The notes beneath the pieces were generated by a model. It was not told the DNA's origin. It did no database searches and saw only the letters and a list, made by a program, of their open reading frames with translations. From an uncultured Atopobium sp. (GTDB taxonomy: Bacteria; Actinomycetota; Coriobacteriia; Coriobacteriales; Atopobiaceae), in NCBI GenBank assembly GCA_946997485.1, contig CAMPVF010000007.1, positions 1 to 64,000 on the forward strand: a stretch of 64,000 nt of DNA, in the 5' to 3' direction. Of the stretch, positions 18,796 through 27,956 are shown piece after piece. Position 1 is the stretch's first letter, and every line of letters starts with the position of its first letter. Both the position numbers and the translations under genes were made by a program.

Positions 18796-18861
18796 GCGCT
18801 CGCGCGCACAGTAGCTGAACGCAAGCTGCACGCGCGAGCGCAAACGAGTTACAACCCGCTT

Positions 18862-19815
18862 TTACTTATCGTTTTTCTCAAGAAAATGCTTTACCACACG
18901 AATGTAACGCGGATTGTCGTCAATATAGCACATGTGACGGCAGCCCTCAAACAACTCCCAGGTACTGTGCGGTATTGCGTCGTACATGGTTTTTGCAATA
19001 AGCGGCGTGCACTCGTCGTCGGTACCGCTAATAATAAGCGTTGGCTGCTCAATTTCGTGCAACCTATCAATAACATTCCACGAGGCCAGCGTACCCGTTG
19101 CATTAAGCTCGTTGGGACCCCACGCCACCTCATATGCCTCTTGACCAAATTTCTTTTTGCGACGCAAACACTCGGGCGCATCCTCATCATACGAAGAATC
19201 GCAGCAGTGCAGCTCCATAAAGTGGTCAATTGCCTGCTGATATGCCTGCGACGAAAAATCGCCCGTACGCTCAGCCGCACACAGCGCACTCCACTCAGAA
19301 AGCGGCAGCATGCGCGCCTGACGATGGTTTTCACTCGCCCAAAGTTGAGAAGCAGGCAGCGTAGACGAAAGAATACAACCCTTAAGACCCTGCGGCTTTG
19401 TTTGCAGCGTGTATTCAAGCAGCAGCATGCCGCCCCACGACTGTCCAAGCAGGTAATATTCGCTGATGTTAAGGTGCTTAATGAGTGCTTTGAGCTCATT
19501 TACCCACGTTTGCGCAACCCACAATTCGGGGTGATTGGCAAGGTAGGACTTGCCGCAACCAAGCTGGTCGTAAAAAACAATGGCACGACCGTTTAAGCCA
19601 AGCTCGTCGAGAACTTCGAGATTATTGTGAGTAGAACCAGGACCGCCATGCAAAACAACAAGAGGAGCCATGCCAGCTGCAAGGGAGGCTTCGATGTTGC
19701 CTACCACGCGATAGTATGTTTTGTATCCAAGATACGGCATGTGACCTTCGCTTACAGATAAGCCAAAGGCACTTGATGCTTGACGCATATCGGCTAATGT
19801 ATGTTCGCTGCTCAT
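18862..19815 (-). CDS. pip: Proline iminopeptidase, alpha/beta hydrolase (S33)
   Basis: A 317-residue cytoplasmic aminopeptidase that releases N-terminal proline from peptides. It has the oxyanion motif HGGPG (residues 56-60), the DQLGCGKS segment, the nucleophile elbow GQSWGG (Ser126), and an Asp/His pair near the C terminus (GTDDECTP and GCRHMCYIDD). AAAGGAG precedes the ATG. It is a single gene, downstream of ligA on the same strand with a 222-base gap, and convergent with the aldolase gene across the iteron hairpin. Other S33 peptidases of this architecture hydrolyse general amino-acid substrates, so exact specificity is inferred. Confidence 0.88.
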   Translation of the reverse strand: MSSEHTLADMRQASSAFGLSVSEGHMPYLGYKTYYRVVGNIEASLAAGMAPLVVLHGGPGSTHNNLEVLDELGLNGRAIVFYDQLGCGKSYLANHPELWVAQTWVNELKALIKHLNISEYYLLGQSWGGMLLLEYTLQTKPQGLKGCILSSTLPASQLWASENHRQARMLPLSEWSALCAAERTGDFSSQAYQQAIDHFMELHCCDSSYDEDAPECLRRKKKFGQEAYEVAWGPNELNATGTLASWNVIDRLHEIEQPTLIISGTDDECTPLIAKTMYDAIPHSTWELFEGCRHMCYIDDNPRYIRVVKHFLEKNDK

Positions 19816-19978
19816 AATACTCCTTTAATACCTTTCGTTTTGCTTGGGCAAACTGCCAAGTACAGTATGAACGATACTGCCCGCGTGCTTGCGATGTCAC
19901 ACAATCTGTGCAAAAAGCATACGACATGTGCACGAACCAAAACCTGGGTGCGCGGTGCGTGCGTGTTCCACAATGCTA

Positions 19979-20037
19979 TCAGCCAAACACAAACGCAGCG
20001 CTATCAGCCAAACCATCAGCCAAACACAAACGCGGCG
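19979..20037. repeat. Direct repeat just beyond ligA
   Basis: ATCAGCCAAACACAAACGC(A/G)GCGCTAT occurs twice within 60 bases, with a partial ATCAGCCAAACC unit between them. The array abuts the ligA stop codon at 20038. It is another example of the short direct repeats in intergenic DNA of this window. Confidence 0.85.
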
Positions 20038-22539
20038 CTATACCTGCAGCATAGCAAACAGCGCTTCGGGAAGCGCGCCTTGACGCAATATTTCGTCGAG
20101 CTCAGCCTTACCAATAACGCATACACCCAGCTCATGGGCTCGTTCGAGCTTAGATCCAGCGTTTTCGCCCGCAATAACAAACGACGTTTTTCTCGACACC
20201 GAACCGCTCACCTTTGCGCCAAGCGCGCGCAACGCATCAGCGGCATCGGTGCGCGCCATGCCATCAAGCGTGCCGGTTAGCACAAAGGTGTAGCCGTGCA
20301 GCGTTTGCGCCGTAGGAGCTGCATCTTCTCGCTCGCGTAACCGCACGCCCGCCGCCGCAAGACGCGAAATAACGGTACGATTTTGTTCTATCGATAAAAA
20401 CTTATGCACGCTTTCTGCAATTTTTGGCCCCACACCGTCAATGGACGCAATTTCGGTGGGCTGAGCTGCCATAAGCTGCGATAAACTGCCTGCATACGCT
20501 GCGATAAGCCCCGCTATGTTTTGACCAACGTGACGAATGCCCAGGCCAAACAACACGCGTGCAAGGCCCGCCTGCTTCGACGCTTCAATCTGCGCGTAAA
20601 TTTTTGTTGCAACCGTGTTGCCCACAAGAATTGGATCGCCTACGTTGTGGGTTCCTGTGCTCGTTGTGTAGTAACGGCCAGTATCGAGCGTGGCAATCAT
20701 ATCGCAGGTAAGACGGTCGTAAAAATCGGCAACGTCGCGCACAAGCCCGCGACCAATAAGCTTTATGATGAGCTCCTCGCCCAGGCCGTCGATATCCATC
20801 GCCTTACGGCTCACCCAATGTACCAGGCGCTCTTTTGCCTGCGCGGGACAATCGATAGACACGCAGCGAAACGCCACTTCGCCATCCTCTTGCACAACAC
20901 TGCTGCCACAACTTGGGCACACACGGGGCATCTGCCAGCGCGGACGCGCCGCGTGAGCTTCGGCCATTGCGCCCTCAAGCACCGGCCCCACCACTTCAGG
21001 AATAACGTCACCCGCTTTATGCACAATAATGGTATCGCCCACACGCACGTCGCGGCGGGTAACTTCATCGAGATTGTGCAAGGTAGCACGGGCAATGGTT
21101 GAGCCTGCTACCAGCACAGGTTCAAACTCGGCAACGGGAGTAAGCACGCCAGTACGCCCCACCTGAATGCAAATGTCGCGAAGCAAGGTTTGCTTTTGCT
21201 CGGGCGGAAACTTATACGCAATTGCCCAGCGTGGAGCACGTGCAGTAAAGCCCATTGCGTCCTGCGCGGCCATATCATCAACCTTAACCACTACACCATC
21301 GATGTCATAATCGAGCTCGCTGCGGTGCTCAAGCGCACGTTTACAAAAATCGTGCACTTCGCGCGCGCTGTGACAGGTGGCAAACTTGGTATTAGTGCTA
21401 AAGCCGCACGATGCAAGCCATGCCAAAAACTCGTGCTGCGTATGCACATCAAGGCCGTCGCGCGTAGCCACGGCATACATAAAGGTTTTAAGGTCGCGAT
21501 GAGCGGTTATTTCGGGATTTTTTTGGCGAAGCGATCCTGCAGCAGCATTGCGCGGGTTGGCAAACGTAGCAGTGCCTTGCGCATCTGCTTCCTCATTTAA
21601 GCGAACAAAACTTTGTTTGGGCATATACACTTCGCCGCGCACTTCAAGCGCATAGTTAAGACCGCTGTTGCGCACGTGCGCAAGCCCCTGCGGCTTAAGC
21701 GCGCGCGGCACATCGGCAATGGTGAGCACGTTCGCGCTCACATCCTCGCCCACAGCCCCATCACCACGCGTTGCTGCACGCACAAACTGACCGCTTTCGT
21801 ACGTAAGCGCAATGCCCAATCCGTCAATCTTAAGTTCGCAGGTAAACGTTGGTGAAAGCAACGCCTTGCGCATGCGTGCGCGCGCATCAGCCGCAGCTTG
21901 AGCTGCAGCGCTTGTACCCTCAGGCACGGGTGCAGACGCATCCTCATAACTTTCGGCAAGCTTAGCAAGCGCATCGCAGGTGCGCTCAAGCCATAAGTCG
22001 AGTTCATCGAGGTTCATGGCATCGTCTATGGAATACATGCGCTTAGCATGTGTGCACGCAGCAAATTGGCGCGACACAAAACCGCCTACACGCTGCGTAT
22101 ACGACGTTGGAGAAGCAAGCTCGGGGTGCGCCTGTTCAAGCGCAATGAGCTCCTGCAAATAGGCATCAAACTGCGCATCGCTAATAAGCGGGTCGTCAAG
22201 TGCGTAATAGCGCCACGCGTGATAGGTAAGCAGCCGGCGAAGCTCCGGTACACGAAGCGCAGCCACTGTTGCATGAGTATCAACCGGCGGCTCCTGCTGC
22301 GATACATCCAGCTCGGGCATGTTTGGCTGCAGCTGCGCGGGCTGCGGGTTCGCTGTGGGCTGCAGGTTCGCAGTGGGTTGTGCAGACGGCTCAGGTTGCT
22401 CAGCCTTCTCAGCCTGCGCGGGCTGCTCAGCCTGCTCGGCCTGCGCAGACGTTTCCCCTGCTACAGACGCAGTTTGCGCTTGTTGCAGCAGCTCAAGCAA
22501 CGGATTGTGTGCTTCTTGGTTTGGTTGAGTGTGTGCCAC
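20038..22539 (-). CDS. ligA: NAD-dependent DNA ligase LigA with long N-terminal extension
   Basis: LigA seals nicks during replication and repair. The adenylation lysine is Lys237 in CELKIDG. The OB fold, four-cysteine zinc finger (CPSCGS...CVSIDCP), helix-hairpin-helix region and C-terminal BRCT domain follow in order. At 833 residues it is longer than the usual 650-720. Two additions explain this: an Ala/Gln/Pro-rich disordered extension of about 85 residues, and a helical insert near 185-225. The start is a GTG with AAGGGAGC upstream; internal Met74 has no ribosome-binding site, so the extension is probably translated. It follows htrA by 90 bases on the same strand. Confidence 0.95.
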   Translation of the reverse strand: MAHTQPNQEAHNPLLELLQQAQTASVAGETSAQAEQAEQPAQAEKAEQPEPSAQPTANLQPTANPQPAQLQPNMPELDVSQQEPPVDTHATVAALRVPELRRLLTYHAWRYYALDDPLISDAQFDAYLQELIALEQAHPELASPTSYTQRVGGFVSRQFAACTHAKRMYSIDDAMNLDELDLWLERTCDALAKLAESYEDASAPVPEGTSAAAQAAADARARMRKALLSPTFTCELKIDGLGIALTYESGQFVRAATRGDGAVGEDVSANVLTIADVPRALKPQGLAHVRNSGLNYALEVRGEVYMPKQSFVRLNEEADAQGTATFANPRNAAAGSLRQKNPEITAHRDLKTFMYAVATRDGLDVHTQHEFLAWLASCGFSTNTKFATCHSAREVHDFCKRALEHRSELDYDIDGVVVKVDDMAAQDAMGFTARAPRWAIAYKFPPEQKQTLLRDICIQVGRTGVLTPVAEFEPVLVAGSTIARATLHNLDEVTRRDVRVGDTIIVHKAGDVIPEVVGPVLEGAMAEAHAARPRWQMPRVCPSCGSSVVQEDGEVAFRCVSIDCPAQAKERLVHWVSRKAMDIDGLGEELIIKLIGRGLVRDVADFYDRLTCDMIATLDTGRYYTTSTGTHNVGDPILVGNTVATKIYAQIEASKQAGLARVLFGLGIRHVGQNIAGLIAAYAGSLSQLMAAQPTEIASIDGVGPKIAESVHKFLSIEQNRTVISRLAAAGVRLREREDAAPTAQTLHGYTFVLTGTLDGMARTDAADALRALGAKVSGSVSRKTSFVIAGENAGSKLERAHELGVCVIGKAELDEILRQGALPEALFAMLQV

Positions 22540-22629
22540 AAAAGCTCCCTTACCTTGTTACCATTCCTTGGCGCGCGGCCATCTTACCTGCTTTGCGCAG
22601 CTACTCCTGCGCACAAAACTAAGGGCGTG

Positions 22630-24309
22630 CTAGTTTAGCTCTTGCAAGTACTCTTTTAGCTTTTGTATAAGCTCCTGCTTATTCATGCCGCCATTGCCAT
22701 CAGGCGCGCCCAGCGGATTTCCTTGTTGCTGCTGCATACGTTGCTTCTGCATCTTTTTTTGCAGCTCTTGCAGCTGTTCATCGGAGCCCAACGTTACATT
22801 AAACGTTTTTTCTTCTTCGCCACGCTTTACCGTAACGGCAATTGTTTGCCCAATTTCGTGCGAACGCACTTCAAGCAACATGCTATCTGCCGAGGTAATT
22901 GGCTTGTCGTTAACCTTGGTAATAATGTCGCCGCGCTGAATGCCCGCTTTTTCGGCAGGGCCTCCTTGCGCAACCTCGGCTACAAACGCGCCGGCACTCA
23001 CCGGCAAGCGGTAGTGCTCCGCGTTTTGCGGATTAATGGTTTGCATCGACAAACCAATATAGGCGTGGGTTACTTTTTCGCCCTTAATAATTTTTTGAGC
23101 AACACTGGTTGCATAGTTAGACGGAATGGCAAATCCAATGCCCGAAAACGCGCCCGAGGTAGACGAAAACAGCGTGCAGATGCCCACAAGCTCGCCCGAG
23201 CTATTTACCAGCGCACCGCCGGAATTGCCTGGGTTAATTGAGGCATCGGTTTGGATGAGGTTGGTGTACAGCGTAGTTGCGCCGCCCTTGGTAGTAAGCG
23301 ACTGGTTTCGCGCAAGGGAGCTTACGATACCTGCAGAAACAGACTGGTTTAAGCCGTAAGGACTACCAACCGACATCACCCAATCGCCCACCTGCAGCTT
23401 ATCTGAATCGGCAGTTTTAATAGGCGTTACTTGGGCACCCTTAAGGTCGGCTTTTACAACCGCTAGATCGCTTGAAGGGTCGCTGCCTACCACTTGCGCG
23501 GGGTACGTTTTGTTGCCGATAGTTACCGAAACTTTTTGCGCACCCTCAATTACGTGGTAATTTGTAAGAATATTGCCGTCTTTATCGAGTAGCACGCCCG
23601 AGCCAACGCCCGAGGCATCTTGCTTGGCAACGCCAATTGATACAACGCTTGGCAAGGCTTTTTTTGCAGCTTCGCGCGCGGTAGTTGCATCGATGGGCTG
23701 ACCTGGACCTGCAGAAGATTGCTGCTGTGCGTTTTGCGACGCCGCGGAGGTATCGTACTGGCTTACGTACGATTTAATTTGATTAAAACCAAACACCGCA
23801 GCAGCGATAACAATAACCACAATGAGCAGAGCACATGCGATGTGCTCGAGTTTGCGCGCTCGTGCGGATGTGGGCTTGTGTGCGTGTGAGGCAGACGTAG
23901 ACATCTGGGGTGGAACAGGCATTGCGGACGTGGCTGCGGGCGCTGCGGGTGGCACTGGCGCTGGTGCGGGAGCTGCGGCTACATGCGGCGTAGCGCCTGC
24001 AGGTGCGGAGGGAGCGGCTACGGCTGCGTGCGGCGTAGCGCCTGTAACGGGAGCTGCGGGCTGTCCTGTAGCAGGAGCAACAGGTTGTTCAGAGGCTGCG
24101 CGCGCGACAGGCGTGACGGCATCAGCTGCAACAGGTTGCACACCTGGTGCGGGAGTGCATACAGGCACAACAGGTGCCTTATCCTGCGGCGTTTGCAGCG
24201 GCATGGTTGGTGCAGCATGCTCTGTTTCATCGCCCAGATGAGAAACGGTGGGCATTATCGGTTCTGTAGCCGATGAGCATTCGTGTTGGTTGTGTATATC
24301 GTTGCTCAT
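22630..24309 (-). CDS. htrA: HtrA/DegP-like membrane-anchored serine protease with PDZ domain
   Basis: A 559-residue surface-quality-control protease. A long Pro/Ala-rich cytoplasmic segment (about 1-155) precedes one membrane helix (ACALLIVVIVIAAAVFG). Then come a trypsin-like domain with the triad His (NYHVIEGA), Asp (SSDLAVVK) and Ser (GNSGGAL), and a single PDZ domain (about 425-525). A Gln/Met-rich tail ends in a short helical segment. The ATG at 24309 follows AAAGGTAG; nine further upstream codons lack a site. The topology matches actinobacterial HtrA/PepD proteins. Substrates are unknown. Confidence 0.92.
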   Translation of the reverse strand: MSNDIHNQHECSSATEPIMPTVSHLGDETEHAAPTMPLQTPQDKAPVVPVCTPAPGVQPVAADAVTPVARAASEQPVAPATGQPAAPVTGATPHAAVAAPSAPAGATPHVAAAPAPAPVPPAAPAATSAMPVPPQMSTSASHAHKPTSARARKLEHIACALLIVVIVIAAAVFGFNQIKSYVSQYDTSAASQNAQQQSSAGPGQPIDATTAREAAKKALPSVVSIGVAKQDASGVGSGVLLDKDGNILTNYHVIEGAQKVSVTIGNKTYPAQVVGSDPSSDLAVVKADLKGAQVTPIKTADSDKLQVGDWVMSVGSPYGLNQSVSAGIVSSLARNQSLTTKGGATTLYTNLIQTDASINPGNSGGALVNSSGELVGICTLFSSTSGAFSGIGFAIPSNYATSVAQKIIKGEKVTHAYIGLSMQTINPQNAEHYRLPVSAGAFVAEVAQGGPAEKAGIQRGDIITKVNDKPITSADSMLLEVRSHEIGQTIAVTVKRGEEEKTFNVTLGSDEQLQELQKKMQKQRMQQQQGNPLGAPDGNGGMNKQELIQKLKEYLQELN

Positions 24310-24522
24310 AGTAACTACCTTTCTATAGCAAATCATATGCGCACGGTGGCGTTGTGGTTATTATAGCCACCCTGCGCGGGCACGCGCGCAAACACACGTG
24401 CTATACGCGATACTGAATCGTATTTAAGCTGATGCACGAAATGCATCCACATAACTGTATGTAAGCTTAACGAAAACCTGCGTATACCATATCTGCTCCT
24501 TATGAGCGCGTACGTGTATGCC

Positions 24523-25197
24523 TTACGCGCGGAAAAGATAGCCAACGCCACGCACGGTACCAATGTGCGATGCAACTTGCGGACCTACTTTTGAGCGCAC
24601 ACGACGTATATGCACGTCAACCGTGCGCGTACCGCCGCAATATTCAAAGCCCCACACTTGGTGAAGCAGCTTCTCACGTGAGTACGCACGCCCCGGATGC
24701 GATGCCAAAAACGACAGCAACGAATACTCCATCAACGTAAGGTCAACCGGTTTGTCGTCGATATATACCTGGTAGGTAGCAAGATTAATGGTCATGTTGT
24801 CGATGCTAATTTCATCATCGGGCGCCTCTTCGCCGCCGTTCCACATAAGCAGCGCACATCGTGCCTGAAACTCGTGCGCCGATGCATCGGTTACAATAAA
24901 ATCGTTTTTGGTGTTGTTAAAAAACCGCAGCTTATTAAGGGCGTTTTTGTCTTGAACCACCAGCGTACCAACCGTAGGGTGCTCGGCTATGTAAGCGTCA
25001 ATGCGAGTGTATACATCATTTTGAATATCTTGCATGTCGATAATAATACAATCGAATACATGCTCACTGTTAAGCGCTTGCGGCAGCGTAGCAGATGCGC
25101 TTGAAAGAATGGACACGTCAAGTGCCTGTTTTAATTCGCGCATAATAGGAACGCATCGTCGTGTTTCTGCCACAAATAAGATATTTTTATGGTGCAT
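24523..25197 (-). CDS. OmpR-family orphan response regulator, GlnR-like
   Basis: A 224-residue transcription factor with a degenerate receiver domain (1-115) and a C-terminal winged helix (130-224, with TLMEYSLLSFLASHPGRAYSRE and GTRTVDVHIRRVRSKVG). The receiver keeps an Asp (Asp54) after the third strand. It lacks the acidic pair (VAE instead of VDD) and the conserved Lys (VTDAS instead of LTKP), so phosphorylation is doubtful. No sensor kinase is beside it. Actinobacterial GlnR has the same atypical design and controls nitrogen genes; here the next upstream gene is a glutamine synthetase homologue. GlnR function is inferred from architecture and context only. GGAAGG precedes the start. Confidence 0.8.
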   Translation of the reverse strand: MHHKNILFVAETRRCVPIMRELKQALDVSILSSASATLPQALNSEHVFDCIIIDMQDIQNDVYTRIDAYIAEHPTVGTLVVQDKNALNKLRFFNNTKNDFIVTDASAHEFQARCALLMWNGGEEAPDDEISIDNMTINLATYQVYIDDKPVDLTLMEYSLLSFLASHPGRAYSREKLLHQVWGFEYCGGTRTVDVHIRRVRSKVGPQVASHIGTVRGVGYLFRA

Positions 25198-25260
25198 TGC
25201 GCTTCCTTCCCTTAAGTAGAGCAGCCACTTGTGATGCAGTCTCTACGTGTTAGCCCCTAC

Positions 25261-25349
25261 TTGAACTGTTAGTTTCTTCGTTACCCTCTGCTTGAACCTT
25301 TACCCGAACTTGAACTTTGCTTGAACTTGAACTTGAACTTTGCTTGAAC
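25261..25349. repeat. TTGAAC hexamer cluster
   Basis: TTGAAC appears seven times in about 90 bases, three of them in tandem at 25321-25338, in the gap between the GS-like stop codon and the GlnR-like gene. Degenerate copies fill the spaces. It could be simple-sequence drift or a cluster of binding sites (GTTCAA on the minus strand). Confidence 0.8.
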
Positions 25350-25357
25350 TTTTGCAG

Positions 25358-26716
25358 CTACACGCCAATGTAAAACTTTTTACACTCCCAGTCGGTAACA
25401 ACAGAACAGTACTCGTCCCACTCTTTTTTCTTTTCGCTTAACACGTAGGAATATACGTGCTCGCCGAGCACTTCCTTACAAAAATCACTTTGCTCAAACA
25501 GCGCAATGGCCTCTCCCAAGCTCTTTGGCAAACGTAAATAGCCCTGCTCGCGACGTTCCTCAACGCTCAACTTTTCAATATCGATGGGCGCTTCTGCGGG
25601 CATGTCGAGGTTTTGCTCAATACCCTTCATACCAGCCGCCAGCGAAACTGCAAGCGCAAGGTAAGGATTTGCTGTAGGATCGGGACTGCGTAGCTCAACA
25701 CGGGTAGATTGGTGCTTGCCCGGCTTGTGCATCGGCACGCGCACCAGCGCCGAGCGGTTTTTGCGACCCCAGGTGGTGTACACCGGCACTTCACCATTAG
25801 CTACCAGGCGCTTGTATGAGTTAACGCAGGGATTGGTGATAAGGGTAAATTCGGGCGCGTACTTTAAAAGCCCCGCTACGTAGTGCTGTGCAAGGGGCGA
25901 TAAGTGTGCAACGTTTGTTGTTTTTGGCGCCCAAAACAAATTGGTGCCCTCTTGATCGAAAAGCGACTGATACAAAAACATGCTCGAGCCCGAATGCTCG
26001 GTAAATGGTTTTGGCATAAACGACGCCATCAACCCATTTTCAAACGCCTGCTGACGAATAACCAAGCGTGCCGTCATAATGTTATCAGCGCAGCTCATTG
26101 CATCCGTATAGCGCAGCTCAACACTGTTTTGTGAAGGTGCGTTTGAGTGATAAGAATATTGGATAGGAATACTCATGCGCTCAAGCATAGTTGTAGTACT
26201 TCTGCGCAAATCGGTGGAAGAATCAGACGCCGTAAGGTCAAAATAGCCCGCAGTATCAAGCGGGGTTGGACGCACATCAACGCCATGACGCGAACGGTCA
26301 AAATAAAAGTAGTCAATCTTTGGACCTACGTTAAGCACGTACCCTTTGTCTTGAGCAGCAGCAAAAATACGCGCTAAGCACGAGCGCGGATCGCCCAAAA
26401 ACGGTTCGCGACGTGGGGTTTTAATATCGCAAATAATACGCGCAACGCGATCATCGTCTTGCGTGCGCCACGGCAAAATCTGAAACGTCATCGGGTCGGG
26501 AAACGCCAACATGTCCGACTGCTCCTGAGGCATAAAGCCCTCAACAGCCGATCCATCAAAGCCAACGCCTTCCTCAAACGCTTCTTCGAGATCCTCAGAC
26601 GAAATAGAAAGCGACTTGAGCGAACCAAGTACATCGGTAAACCATAAACGAACAAAGCGGACGCCGCGCTTTTCCACCGTCCGTAAAACAAAATCGACAT
26701 TCTTGTTGCTGCTCAT
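25358..26716 (-). CDS. Glutamine synthetase type I homologue lacking most catalytic metal ligands
   Basis: A 452-residue protein clearly homologous to GSI along its full length: beta-grasp domain with FDGSAVEGF, then NPCVNSYKRLV, NRSALVRVP and RVELRSPDP. However, positions that hold the two catalytic metals are changed relative to Bacillus-type GlnA. GPE-x-E is GPKID (Lys133, Asp135), HHEVxPGQHE is YHSNAPSQNS (Ser191, Ser198), and NGSGMH is SGSSMF (Phe247). Only the RVE glutamate is kept. AAGGAGG precedes the ATG. The downstream gene is GlnR-like. The protein may therefore be a regulatory or repurposed pseudoenzyme rather than a working ammonia-assimilating enzyme; family membership is certain, activity is not. 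Confidence 0.9.
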   Translation of the reverse strand: MSSNKNVDFVLRTVEKRGVRFVRLWFTDVLGSLKSLSISSEDLEEAFEEGVGFDGSAVEGFMPQEQSDMLAFPDPMTFQILPWRTQDDDRVARIICDIKTPRREPFLGDPRSCLARIFAAAQDKGYVLNVGPKIDYFYFDRSRHGVDVRPTPLDTAGYFDLTASDSSTDLRRSTTTMLERMSIPIQYSYHSNAPSQNSVELRYTDAMSCADNIMTARLVIRQQAFENGLMASFMPKPFTEHSGSSMFLYQSLFDQEGTNLFWAPKTTNVAHLSPLAQHYVAGLLKYAPEFTLITNPCVNSYKRLVANGEVPVYTTWGRKNRSALVRVPMHKPGKHQSTRVELRSPDPTANPYLALAVSLAAGMKGIEQNLDMPAEAPIDIEKLSVEERREQGYLRLPKSLGEAIALFEQSDFCKEVLGEHVYSYVLSEKKKEWDEYCSVVTDWECKKFYIGV

Positions 26717-26970
26717 ACAACCTCCTTATACCGTGTTTTAGATAGTTTCTCATAATCATTCCAAACTGCAGAGTTTTTTGAAAAATCGAACTATAAAAGC
26801 TAATATCCACCACAATTGCACCATGTGCGCAGGTACGCGGAGCAGCGCTGCACGCAAACTGTGGGTTTGAAGTGGCACAGCAGGTAAGTGCGCACGCAAG
26901 CTGCGGCGTTTCAAGGTTTGACCCAAGCCAAACGCTGCGCGGCACCTTCTCTTACAAAAACTTTTAATCG
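26717..26970. other. Upstream region of the GS-like gene
   Basis: About 250 bases. The first 100 next to the gene are AT-rich and must contain its promoter; no single box pair is convincing. The remainder is GC-rich with short imperfect direct repeats. I see no gene. Confidence 0.4.
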
Positions 26971-27152
26971 ATATTAGAAAAATACCCCACTTTGACACGC
27001 GTTTTGAACCCAAAAATTGCCTTCCAGACCACTTTTGAGGGATGTACACAATTACCCCAATCCTTCTACCTGGACAAATAAAAAACGCCCTTTTTCGCTC
27101 CGAGCCGAGTCTGCACCAAACCGCGTGTCAAAGTGGGGTAATTTTCTAATAT
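26971..27152. mobile_element. 182-bp MITE-like element with 31-bp terminal inverted repeats
   Basis: The left end (26971-27001) and right end (27122-27152) are inverted copies that match at 30 of 31 positions: ATATTAGAAAAATACCCCAC, then TTTGACACGCG, at the left. The 120-bp centre has no gene. The inner half of each end shares the CACTTTGACACG core with the arms of the larger repeats at 1153-1419 and 32196-32461. No obvious target duplication could be fixed by eye. It resembles a non-autonomous element or an extragenic palindrome of the same family. Confidence 0.8.
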
Positions 27153-27416
27153 GAGTCGTTTGAAATTGTAAGCGCATCATCATCGTTCGTGCGGGCGGGC
27201 GCAGCCACACGCAAACCGCACGTAAGCCGCGTGCATACGGACGAGCGTTTATGCTGTAGAACGCAGCAACGGGAAACAATGTGTGTAAAACGTGCGCATC
27301 TACAGGTTTGCGAAGGTATTATGTCAACACAGCTATGAGCATGCTTATATGCTGAAAGTAATCTTAAAATTATCATACATATTATTATCGGCAGTTTTAT
27401 ATAGTAAAGGACAGGC
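27153..27416. other. Region between the MITE-like element and the Cys-rich protein gene
   Basis: The first half is GC-rich without a gene. The last 90 bases are AT-rich and probably include the promoter of the downstream gene; no box pair is decisive. Confidence 0.4.
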
Positions 27417-27746
27417 ATGCACGGTATCGACTACATATTACTTGCGTGTATAGGCGCGCTGTTTGTGCGCAGCATTTTGCACATTGCACGCGGTGTTGTT
27501 GGCAGCGGATGCGATAGCTGCGGGTCGAAAAACGCGTGCCCGGCACATCTAAGCGCAGTGCCCTTCCTAGGTACAAAATCGCGTAAAAACGCGAGCATAG
27601 GTATGACAGCAGGTGCTGGAGCTGCAAGTATGCAATGTCCCGTAGCACAACGTATGGTAACAAAAATGAACGAATCACTTGCCACACGCCAATCAGCTAC
27701 GCACAAAACGCGCGCACACAAAGGCTGCTGCTGCCACTCAAAATAG
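27417..27746 (+). CDS. FeoB-associated-type Cys-rich membrane protein
   Basis: A 109-residue protein with one N-terminal membrane helix (about residues 4-24) followed by a cysteine motif, CDSCGSKNAC, and a Cys/His-rich end, CCCH. This pattern resembles the small FeoB-associated Cys-rich membrane proteins encoded beside ferrous-iron transporters, though it is longer than most. AAAGGA precedes the ATG by six bases. No feoA or feoB is present within the window, so the link to iron transport is inference from the sequence pattern. Confidence 0.65.
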   Translation: MHGIDYILLACIGALFVRSILHIARGVVGSGCDSCGSKNACPAHLSAVPFLGTKSRKNASIGMTAGAGAASMQCPVAQRMVTKMNESLATRQSATHKTRAHKGCCCHSK

Positions 27747-27956
27747 CAGGTTTAACGCGCACGCCAGAACGTACAAGGCGGCGGGGTGCGAGCCTTCAGC
27801 TATGGATACGTCCGCACGTACTTCAGCCTTTTTATTACGCAGCGCATCCCTTTCATTACATCTATATACTTACATATATTGAGTGAATACCCGCTGCCTT
27901 TGGCAATGGTGGGTATAACTAGCTATATACTAAAAAGATGTATCGAAAGGATCAGT

